Assembly (NCBI RefSeq): GCF_000090795.2
Contig: NW_003546291.1
Location: 6,920-70,919, forward strand
DNA: 64,000 bases
DNA from: Amphimedon queenslandica
Taxonomy: Eukaryota; Porifera; Demospongiae; Haplosclerida; Niphatidae
Direction: 5' to 3'
The notes under the pieces were generated by a model. That model was not told the DNA's origin and did no database searches. It saw only the letters and a program-made list of their open reading frames with translations. Of the stretch, positions 1-10,400 are shown piece by piece. How positions within the stretch are numbered: the stretch's first letter is position 1; each line of letters starts with the position of its first letter. The position numbers and the translations under genes were made by a program.

Positions 1-588
1 ACTTCAGCAAGAAACTCCTTCCGAGGGAAAGAGCGTACTCGACAATAGAAAAGGAGTGTCTTGCAATTATACTAGCAGTGAAGCATTTTAAGGCTTACCT
101 ACTAGGACGACCTTTTGTGATCCAGACTGATCATAGAGCTTTGAAATGGTTGCATCAATTCAGAGAGAAGAACAGTCGCTTGACTAGATGGAGTCTGATC
201 CTTCAACCGTATACATTTGTCGTGGAACACAAGAAAGGACGAGATAACGCTAATGCTGATGCTTTATCTCGATTGGAAGATGATACCCTGCACAAAGTGC
301 CAGAGAAGGAAGGAGGAAGTGTAATGGATCACCATGGGATAACAATTGTTGAGGATATTATTTAACCACTTTTGACAGATTAGATCTATATGTTATTACT
401 GAACTTTCTAGATTATTCTCTTAGTCTCTTGATCTTGTGTTTGTATCCTTCTTCTTGAACATTCTGGACATCTTGCTACTATATATAAGCACGCACATTT
501 CTCTCTCCCTTGTTGTTCGTTTTTGAGTAAAATATCTTTTTAAAACTAAAGACCACTCAGCGTTATCTTCTGTCGGTGATCCTTGACA
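1..588 (+). mobile_element. Ty3/gypsy LTR retrotransposon, 3' portion (fossil)
   Basis: The plus strand encodes a Ty3/gypsy RNase H domain: an EKECLAIILAVKHFKAYL stretch, the QTDHRALKWL core and the late DNANADALSRL motif. A purine-rich tract at about 301-319 and an LTR follow directly. The element runs off the left edge, so only its 3' part can be judged; it is incomplete and looks like a broken copy. It lies against the death-domain gene on the opposite strand. The well-kept RNase H motifs suggest moderate to young age. The family call rests on motif recognition. Confidence 0.8.
320..588 (+). repeat. 3' LTR of the gypsy element
   Basis: About 269 bp bounded by TGTAATGG and CCTTGACA, immediately after the polypurine tract GAGAAGGAAGGAGGAAG. 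It holds a TATA-like box (TATATAAG, about 482-489) consistent with the LTR promoter. The right end at 588 is where sequence coding for the death-domain protein stops making family sense. The partner 5' LTR is outside the window. Confidence 0.6.
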
Positions 589-1860
589 TTCAGTATAATT
601 GTTGGCACATTTGATGTATCTAGTATATGTTCTCCATATATTTCCTTCAGTGCTTCATTTAGATGCTTCACTTGAGCTGAAAAACGAAGTTTGTCAGCTT
701 TTTTCTTGTAATTTTTTAATTTACTTAGAACTAAATATTCATTACCAAATTTGAAATCCTGTAAAAAAACTTCTGTCATGTCCACTATCAGACTGCAATC
801 AATAAAATCATAAAATGGATATATAATATGGAATATTTCATTTAATGATGCATTTGTTAGTTTATCATTCCAATGCATGTAAACTTCCAACCATATGATG
901 AGATTAGCTAACTGCCCAGGATCATTTTCTATTTTTGTCTGAAGACCTAAACGTACTTGCAAAATTAAAAGAGAGAACTCTTTATTGAGGCGAATTAATA
1001 TTTGTAATATTTCTCTTTCATCTTCTGCAGTTTCAAACTTCACCTCTCTTTGTGATGGGTTGGTAGTGACAGTACGATAACTACTAGCAGATAATGGTGC
1101 ACTTTTTTGTAAGTTTTCTTTAATATCACGTACAAGTATGCCATTTTCTCTTGTCTTGTTTAGTGCATTAATTACATCAGCCTATGTTGCATTGGGCACT
1201 ATGTTCAACCATTTTGAGCACAATACTAACTTCCTTTCATCAATTCTGACAAGTTCAGCTTCAATCTTTGAAATATCTGAATAAGTAATTCCTGGTAAAC
1301 CAAGACCAAATGGTTTCCAGTCAACAAGTGGTTCAAGCCATTGAATTAGCAATGAAATATCAGGTCGATCATCAATCATAGGACCAGGATTGAGTTCAAC
1401 ATCTCCTGATAAGAGGAGGAGCATACGTATACAAACAATCAAATAGAGATCATTGTAAATCAGGTTAGAACTGCTGCCTCCAGGTAAGACTACTGACTGA
1501 AGGTAATTTGTATTAGTAACAGTGACATTAGTAGTACATTGCACTTGGTAGCAGTTACCTATAATAAAAATACCAGTAAATATACAGCAATTGATGTTTA
1601 CCTGCTATAGAGATCATCAAGATGTATCTTATTAAAGATAGAGAAATAAAGAGCAGGAGGAGGAAAGCAATAAGAGACAGAACTGCTGGCATTTTAGATG
1701 TCATCTCTTTTGATGTAGTAGATCTACTACCTGATTTGCTGTCTCCTGCAGCTTTGAATGAGTGAGAGTGGCGGCCATTAGCTGGTCTACTGGAGGCAGC
1801 TTGACAGTATATATAGTTCCACAGTCCAATACTTGCTCTCCATTGGGAGACATCGATCAT
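589..1860 (-). pseudogene. 2A-motif/death-domain membrane protein, interrupted
   Basis: Two exons: 1860-1602 and 1558 downward, with a 43-nt GT-AG intron and a matching phase-1 join. Exon 1 gives an N-terminal region, then a hydrophobic anchor of about 25 residues (AVLSLIAFLLLLFISLSLIR). Exon 2 gives a short Thr/Asn-rich segment, a 2A-like motif, then a death domain (DWKPFGLGLPGITYSDISKI, later KLVLCSKWLNIVPNAT). The usual Trp/Gln position after NAT is a TAG (1182-1184). The frame stays open beyond it through ADVINALNK and about 170 residues of a helical region that I recall following death domains in sponge proteins. The gypsy LTR replaces the 3' end at 589, so the last codons to the stop at 546 are LTR-derived. 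Family knowledge: 2A-like motifs occur at the N-termini of death-domain/NLR-type proteins in sea urchin and sponge. The gene is probably dead, unless the TAG is an assembly error or an allele. Confidence 0.65.
1380..1421 (-). other. 2A-like ribosome-skipping motif
   Basis: LLLLSGDVELNPGP matches the 2A consensus D-(V/I)-E-x-N-P-G-P with the usual upstream Leu-rich helix. In known 2A peptides the ribosome skips the Gly-Pro bond, separating the upstream part (here the membrane anchor) from the downstream part (here the death domain). The motif match is direct; activity is inferred. Confidence 0.85.
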
Positions 1861-3369
1861 CTTGTCAGTATATAGACTAGTCTAGTGGAAGAGTAGTGGG
1901 AGTAGCTTTATGTGTGACTGCCCACAGAGAACTAAAGTCCATTTGCATTCACCTGAGCCCAGGAAGTGATTAGAAACCCCACCCAATAATTAACACAATG
2001 CAATAATATTGTGAAAAGTATGGCTGTACTTTCTGCATGGGTTATACAGCCAACTTGGAGCTAAAGAGCTAAAGCTGCTTCTTAAGTAGTACAATAGATG
2101 CGGCAAAAGGAGAGGAATACACTGGTATGTTTATTTTTACAATAGAACTTGTAAGTCAAAAGTTATTGGAAGAAAACAAGGGCTCAGGTGAACACAAATG
2201 GACTTTAATTCAATTAGGCTAGGATAATAGAATGTGGTTTGTTTGCATTACTCTATCAATCTACTATTACTGAAGTTATTTTTGTGCCGATAATGTAATG
2301 ATTATTTCACATAATTATTATTGTTGTTATTATACTGTTGCTGTTGTTGTTGGAATGAAATAAGCAAGGGGCCAAAGAAACATTAGTTCCACAGTCCAGT
2401 ACTTGCACTACATTGAGGTGTAACTTCATGAATATTATAAGTAGTGTGATTGAATTCACTATCATGTTTCTCATAAAGGATGCATGCGTAAAAGTTAGAT
2501 CTATATGAACTCAGTGTGAACACATATATTGATAGTTTGTTCTAGTCTAATTTTTGACTAAACTTGGTCAATCCACTGATCTGCATAGTCCAAAAACTGC
2601 TTTTACAGTTACACCTACAGAGCAGCAAAGGATGGGTGTACCACATGTGTGGTACACCCTACTGCATCCTACTGCAGTGTTACTAATGGCATCTTACTGA
2701 AATTAGTTAAATCAACACTTCCAAATTGGAACATCCTATTTAGGTGCTTTGTGATGCATTAGCAGTGCTGATCATGAGTGTTAATGAAACGTTACACCAG
2801 ATTTTATATAACTACTGTATACCCTACTACAGTGTTGCTGTGGGGCATCATTAACGTAAGATTTTAAACTACACCCAAAGGTATGCAACATCCTAATTAG
2901 CACTATATGGGGTGTTTTGTGACACATTAGCAGTGCTGATCATGAGTGTTAGTGAAAAGTAACACCATATTTCATAATACTACACCCTACTGGACTGTTG
3001 CTGTGGGGCACATTCATTGAAACAAGAATTCAGCACCTTTTATTTGGAAATAACATGTGGTAATAATTGAAGCTACACTCTAAAAATTGCAACACGATAA
3101 TTTGTAACACATAGAGTGTTTTGTGACACCAGTGTTTTAACATCAAGGTATTGTATAAATGCATACATGCATACATATTGTGTGCATGTACTGGTATTTC
3201 AAATAATTTTAAGATTGATGACAACACAGGAACAGGAAATAAACATGTATGCATGTATGCATAGTGTACATGTACATGCATGTACATACATACACCATGC
3301 AATTTTAATTAATCATATTGTACCTTTCTTTGTTCCTCTTTCTATTTTTTGCTCTTTTTCTCTCTTGAT
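1861..3369. other. Intergenic, repeat-rich
   Basis: I see no convincing gene. The stretch holds degenerate tandem repeats (2640-3140) and a purine-pyrimidine alternating, self-complementary tract built from TGCATGTA-like words at about 3155-3300. Short ORFs here are low-complexity artefacts of those words. Confidence 0.5.
2640..3140. repeat. Degenerate tandem repeat, about 170-200 bp unit
   Basis: About three diverged units share the phrases CATTAGCAGTGCTGATCATG, GTGTTGCTGTGGGGCA and TTTGTGACAC. The same word starts at 2751, 2919 and 3123, giving spacings of 168 and 204 bp. No coding sense is visible. Confidence 0.55.
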
Positions 3370-3800
3370 TTCTTTAATACACATACTTGCTATTTTTATT
3401 ATTCCATAATAGTCTAGTTATTCTCATTGTCTTTGTGGTGTGGATTGTAATATAACACACAAAAAACAAGAGAGAGGAACAAGGGTTGGAGAGAGAAAGG
3501 TAGGAAAGGAAAATGAGGGAAAAGAGCTTATGATAGACATTCATTGAAAGACAAGAGGGTAAGAGGTATACCCCAGTACATGTGAGTGTTCATCCATTCA
3601 TGGTCATTCAATTGTATTAAAATCTTGTTCCTTCCTCATTCTTGTGCATATAACCAGTTAGACTATAATGTCCATGGTATGAAATGGTTTGATATGTGGA
3701 TGATACTGCATAATGATCCTGCTAATAGAGGTGATGATGATACAGGATCAGATAGAGGGTCTAGTGGTTCTTATAATATTTTAATTATAATAGCTAGTAT
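3370..3800 (+). pseudogene. Relic receptor TM and acidic-tail exons, copy 1
   Basis: This is homologous in order and sequence to segments at 14280-14755 and 23170-23591. The first part (about 3385-3480) encodes broken pieces of a hydrophobic helix and a basic Lys/Arg-rich stretch. The second part (about 3650-3790) matches the acidic tail exon of copies 2 and 3, with several frame disruptions. It is the most decayed of the three. It lies upstream of receptor gene A and is not part of that gene's tail family. Confidence 0.5.
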
Positions 3801-4405
3801 AAACCTACCACAGCATGGAGGGATACAATGAGAACCAGTGACTAATTAATTAATATTTTAATGCACTTTTCATGTTATTGAGTATATAATGTCCAGTCTA
3901 ACACTGTATGTTTTGTTTTTATAATTTTTTTTCTTTTGAATCTTTGTTTCCTAACAAAACAAACCTGTGTAGCTGTACCAGCATTACCCCACACTGCTCA
4001 GTGACAGTTGGTAGAGAAAATGGTTTTGCTGTAATGAAATTGTAGGAATGTAAAGTTTACTATAGTTACAATATTGTTGATTTTCAAAATGGGTTACAGT
4101 TTGTTCACAATATCAACACTTAATACTTATAGTTAATTGTAGGCCTAATACAAAAATTCTGCAAGAAACCTTAGTTTTATCTCAAAAATTTTGATATCCT
4201 GTTTACAATATGTGCTCTTTAAATTGCTTGCATATGTTAGTTATGCTATGATACAGTGATAGTGTAATGAATGTTGACATTATGACTAATCACAGTTGTT
4301 CTTTACTGTTATTGTTATAATTTAGTTAAACTGAAATTCCTTTCCAAAATTGTTTTCTAAACATAGAGATCTGCAAACTTGAGTGTAGATCTATGAGTCT
4401 GAGAT

Positions 4406-4487
4406 ATGATGCTCTGGTTATTTTTCTTATCATTGGTACTTTGTGTATCATGTCAAGAGTTTAGTTCACTTCCTCATTCAACTACTG
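4406..4487 (+). other. Signal-peptide exon of gene A
   Basis: Starts MMLWLFFLSLVLCVSCQEFS; the hydrophobic core and Ser-Cys-Gln suggest cleavage near residue 16-17. An in-frame TGA lies just upstream, which fixes the start at the Met pair. The exon ends in phase 1 before GTCAGT. The homologous exons at 15699 (gene B) and 24408 (gene C) also begin Met-Met, which supports the call. Confidence 0.88.
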
Positions 4488-7400
4488 GTCAGTTACAATA
4501 TTTTACTTTTTAGTTAGCTTGCTTTTTGTCAGTGTGTACATATTAATGTATTGCACTTGAACTCTTTATTTAGATGCCAGTATTGGTATACAAGGGCCGG
4601 TTGTGATGCCATTGGATCATTCTTCTTCCTTTTCATTAACCTGTACATTGACATTAGCTCCTGAAGTGAATGATACTATGGCTGAAATGCTCTGGAAAAG
4701 TCCTGATCTCATTCCCTTCAATTCTACAACTGATGGAGGCATAATTTTAGATAGTTTAGAGCCTACAATCATATCAGTTAATGATAGTGTTGTATATACA
4801 CTTACTCTTAACTTCAGTTCATTGCAAGCATCACAAGTTGGAGAATATGTTTGTAGAGCTTTCTTGGATGATGGCATTGATATTATTACTATAACATCAA
4901 ATTATTCTGTATCTGTACTAGGTAAGCATTCAATAAATATATTTATATTTTTATTCATGCAATGTATAGTACCTACCCCTGTGATCACAACTAGCCTCAA
5001 TACAACAGGACTTATTTTTGAGAGCAATGACATTCAGTTATTGTGTATCGTCACTATTACTCCATTGAATGTTAATCAAACTGTTAACATTAGTTGGTTT
5101 GGACCTAACGGACTCATTACAATGAATGATGCTCAATATGACATGAGCACTAGAATGATCAACTCATCTAATTATGAAAGTAGCTTTACATTTACTACAA
5201 CTTTATCAGATAATGGAACTGATTACTATTGCACTGCTAGTGTTGGACCTGCTTGTAATGTGAATGAACTAATAGTACCAACTACTGCTAGGTCAACTAA
5301 TTCTACTGTTATGGTTGAAAGTAAGTTAGAATTGAAATTTTGATTACTTAAATTCAGGCATAGGCTTGTTGTATGCATAATGATTGCTATGATTATGGTG
5401 TAATTTCTCCCATAGTTGTACCACTACCAATGATTTCTATTGTTCATATTGGTATTCCAGTAACAGGAGACCCATTCCAGTTAGCATGTACTGGAACTGC
5501 ACCAGCTAATGTATCAAGTATTGCTACTGTTAGTGTTCAATGGGTTCTTGATAGTACTGTGTTTACTAATGATACACTGGAAGGAGTCACTGTTACCAAT
5601 AGTGGGTCTATGGCCACATTATCATTCAGTTCTCTTAATGCTTCTACTCATGAAAGAGATGATTATACTTGTGTAGCTACTCTTAGTATTTCTGATGTAC
5701 CAGCAACTAAAACAGCTAGCACTACTCACAACCTCCTGACATTAAGTAAATAGATCTATGGAGTATTTGTTTACTTTATCTCTACTTTAGTTAATCCTAT
5801 TGTATCCATATTCTCAAGTCACCCTGTTTTTGCTGGTCAATTGTATGTATTAAGTTGCACTGTCACATTTGTAGCTGGAGATTTTGACCTCAATATAACC
5901 TGGCTTGATGGCAATGGAAATAAACTGAAAGGACAAAACGGAATAAGATTTAATTTAGTTACTGTTTCTAATACTGTAAAAAAATATGATTATATATTTA
6001 ATTCACTTAGCTATTCAGATATTGGAGTTTACACTTGCCATGCTATTCTTAATGTCGGTATAGATAACAATGACCTATTAGATGGAAATAGATCTGCAAC
6101 TGTCAGCATAATAAGTAAGTTAGAATTAAAAATTTTAACAGTTTAACTTTTTTGTACAGTTCCTTTACCACAAGTTTCTGTTTACCCTGATGGCAATTCT
6201 CCTTTTATTTGTGGAACTGTTAGAACTGTTAGATGTTCTGTTGTTTTCACTCCTCCTTTACCTACTAATCCTAATGTCTCATTTACAGTCTTCAAAGATG
6301 GTAATAAAGTGTCATTTGAGAACAGTTCCAGATTAATAGCAGTTCAAACTGAAACTACTGGTACTCTTACCTTTCATCCACTCAATTTCTCTGATGCTGG
6401 TAATTATACATGTACTGCTACAGTGAGAGATGGTGCTAATAATTCATTAATAAAGTCCAGCAGTGCTTCCGATGAATATATTGCTACTATACAAGGTAAT
6501 GTACATGTAGTGTAAAATACAAATGATCATTTATTATCATTTTATAGCCATTCCTGTTCCTAATATCACATTCACTACTACTACTGGTAGATCACTGGGA
6601 GAGATTTTAACCATTAATTGCACAGTTGACATGCTAGATGAACTATACAATAATAATGTTATTAGCAGTATAGTAAGAAAGGGAGAACTCATTGCTAGTG
6701 CTACTGGATCTGGTGATACTACAGCAATGATTATGATTAATTCATTGAGGTCCTCTGATGCTGGAGAGTATCAGTGTATTGTTAATATCACTCAACCTGA
6801 TATAGACTATGAATTTAATGGAATGGAAACTACCCAAGTGATATTAACATGTATGTTGAAATATTTAAACATGCTTCATTTCTTTATTGTTTTCTATAGT
6901 GCCAACTCCTTCAGTTATTGTTGAGTATAATGCTACTGGACATTTAGTAGATGGAGAACTAGCAGAAGGACAGTTTCTTGATATTATGTGTATAGCTGAC
7001 ATCAGTCAATATATTGATATTGATATTAGTGTTAGTTTTTCTATGATTTGGAGAAGAAATAACACTATACTGACCAATGGAAGTGATTTTACTATCAGTC
7101 CTCCAGTTATGACTAATAATCAGTACACTGGTGTGTTACGTATTAATAGTTTAAGAGATGAACTTGATAATGGTGCTAGTTATAATTGTTCAGTTAGTGT
7201 GGCTCCTAATACTCCTAACGTAATAGCAGCGAATAATAATAGCAATGCAGTTACATTAACTGTATCAAGTAAGTAAATTTACTAATCATCTTTCATTTAT
7301 ATTTTAATAGATTTTGATGTCAGTTTACATATTTTTACATGAATTTTGATAGGGTTTAATTATAATCATGTTAGTGTAACTCTAACTACTCTTTCTGTTC

Positions 7401-10400
7401 CTGTTGCTGGTGATGTATTCAATTTATCTTGTGTTATAGCTGTGCCTCCTAATTTTGTTGAAGATCTTACTAGTGTCAGATGGACTTATGATTTACAAGC
7501 ATCTCAAGATGTGACCAGTGAAAACAATGATGCTACACTAGTACCTGTTGTTAGAAATGGAAATATATTCACCAGTGTACTTACACTTGATCCAGTTAAG
7601 ACAACTGATGCTAGACGATATTACTGTCAAGCAGCAATTTATGCATTTAGCTATGTAGATCGTACTGACAGAGACTTAATTGTACAAAGTTAGTTTTTTT
7701 AATTATTAATGGTGTATTCCTTCTTGTATAGTATCTCCTCCCAGTGTATCAATAGCTGCTGATCCTCCAACTGATCCAATATACGAAAGTACAGGATATT
7801 TTCTAACCTGTACAGCTACAGTAAACACTATAATAGTGGATACACCAGTAACTGCTAGTGTAGTATGGACTGATCCTAGTGGTAATGTAATACCAACTAA
7901 TGAAGCAAGACGTCAAGTGATACCTCCAACTGGTAACAGTCTTGTAAGCATGCTATTGTTTCTACCTATTGATACTGGTCATAATAATGATGGAGGAACA
8001 TATACCTGTCAAATGACCATCAATTCTGGTAACTCATTAATAGCATCAAGTCAAGCTACTAATACTACCCTTGATGTTACAGTTGAAAGTAAATTATTAT
8101 ATACTGCTCCTCTATTGCCTACAATTCTCTCCTCTCAACCTCTTTTGCATTTATTGTTAATTCTCATGCTCTTTGTCTCTACACAAATACACACACTCTC
8201 TTCTCCCTACTTATTCTGTTTTTCACTATAGGTCTTCCTCCAATGACAGTAGATTTCTCATCAGTTGGTTCAGTCGAAGTTGGTCAGAGTCTAACTATTA
8301 CATGTACCGTAACAACAGTTGAGAGATTAGTAGTAACACCAATGATTACTTTCATCAAAATGAATGATACAGATATGGAAATGCTCTCTAACTTAAATAG
8401 ACCATACAGTATCACAACAGATGATACTGGTTCAGTTACTAACTATACTCTAATACTGAATCCAGTGAGATTTGAAGATGCTGGAATGTATACATGTATG
8501 GCTGAGTTTAATGTAACTGGTTCTAATAATACCAATGATCCTAGCACTGCTACTTATGATTATCAAGAGGATAGTGATACCTTAAATTTGATTGTTGACT
8601 GTAAGTTAACATTATTCTGTACAATATGTAGAGCTGCTAGTGAGTTAATTTTCAAAAAGACATTTATTCTTACTATAAAAGTCTGATACATACTCTTCTA
8701 ATTATTTATTATATTTTCATAGTTCCACCAGTGATTGTTACTATATCAAAGGAGCGTAATAATATATTATATGCAGGGACACCTTTCTTCATTAAATGTG
8801 ACATAATGTTAGATCTATTAGTTACTATACCAGTAAGTGTAACTAATAAATGGACACGTGATGGTACTAATGTTCCTATGGGTTCATCTGATGCTACTAT
8901 TACTGTGGATCTCAATATGATCAATACATTACATTATAATGCAACATTAATGTTCTATCCATTGGATAATGCTGATGATAGTGGAATGTATACTTGTAAC
9001 ATTGAAGTGACTGCTCCTAATAGTTACACATATCTCAGGAATACAACAACTAGTGCTAATACTTTTATTACAGTTTTTGGTAAGTAGACTGCATATATGC
9101 TGTAGATACTAGTCATTTTTGTGTAATGGTACCAAAAAGCTTTCATTAGCTTGATATAGGTGCTATTGTATTGTTCTTTGAGCTGTGCAGGGTGATTATT
9201 ATTGGATTGATTATTGCCATTTTGTTGGTTCAAAGTTTGTTTTAAGATGTTACCACTATATAATCTGAAACAATTCTGTAATCCTATTCAAGTCCTACAT
9301 AATAATATCACTTTATTGGTAATGACTGTTTGTCTTTTTTTCAGCTAATCCTAGGCCAGTAGTCGAGATAGTAACTATGGGTATGGCTGAACCTGGTGAA
9401 GAATACATGTTAAATTGTACAGTGACAGTTGTTGATAGACTCATAGTCTCACCAGTGATAACATGGACTAAGAGATCAGCTAACAATGTTATTAGTGTAC
9501 CTCCAGTTCTTATGAATGTATCTAATGCAATGAGTTCTTTTTATTTGAGATTCTCCTCTCTCAATACTTCTGACGCTGGTCTGTATACTTGTGAAGCATC
9601 CATTAATGTTAGCCAGATATCCATAGTAGCAAGGAGTGATGACACATCAAACTTACCATTAAAAAGTAAGTAGTACAATGATTATAATTGATATTTTTAA
9701 TTTTCTATACCATATGCATGATAGTGTGTATTTTTTGTTTTGTATTTTTGTTAGTTTGGGTATAGTGAGTCATTTGTAATGAGTTGGTCATTTGGAATTC
9801 TACTTGCCCTTGTTTCCATTATTTTCTTGGCAACTCGAATTTTCTTTTTTAAAAAATGGCTGCAGAATCATTTCTAATTTTTATTAATGCAAATTAATGT
9901 CCTTATGCTGTTTGAAAAGTTTAAGCTGATTCCAATCTCAATTTTTAAAGTTATATGGCCATTTTAAAAAACTGACAAAATACCTATGTTAGTGGGAAAA
10001 AATGTAGCACTTATGTAAAAATATGTGAATACATTGTATACACTATTTTAAAATTATTTATGCTCTGATTGTGTGAGTGCTTGTTTATTGATATTGATTA
10101 CATTGTGTACTTATTCCTTTCAATAATTGTTTTTAATTGATTGTATTTTAGTTCCCATTCCAGCTGTTGATGTAAGCAGATCAAGAGATAGTAATTTATT
10201 AGCTGGCAGTAACTTGATACTAACATGTGATATCAGTGTTGATCCTAATGTTGATACACCATTTACTGTTAATGTAACCTGGAACATGATCAATCAACAA
10301 ATCATGAGTAGTGGTGATAATGAAGATGAAATTGACCCTAATGTAATGATGTTTGCTGATACAAACCGGGTAAACATCAGCTCTGTTATGATGAGATCAG

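Noticed and set aside
3030-3409. ORFs on both strands rich in Met-His-Cys-Tyr
   Set aside because: They come from alternating TGCATGTA-type repeats; no domain and no copies elsewhere in coding context.
4603-5343. A single 246-codon ORF spanning two Ig domains
   Set aside because: It reads through a 48-nt GT-AG intron (4922-4969); gene C has the same border with a longer intron containing stops, so two exons are the better model.
9880-10080. Intronic phrases like the satellite (AAGTTTAAGCTGATTCCAATC)
   Set aside because: Single diverged phrase, too short to call a repeat copy.
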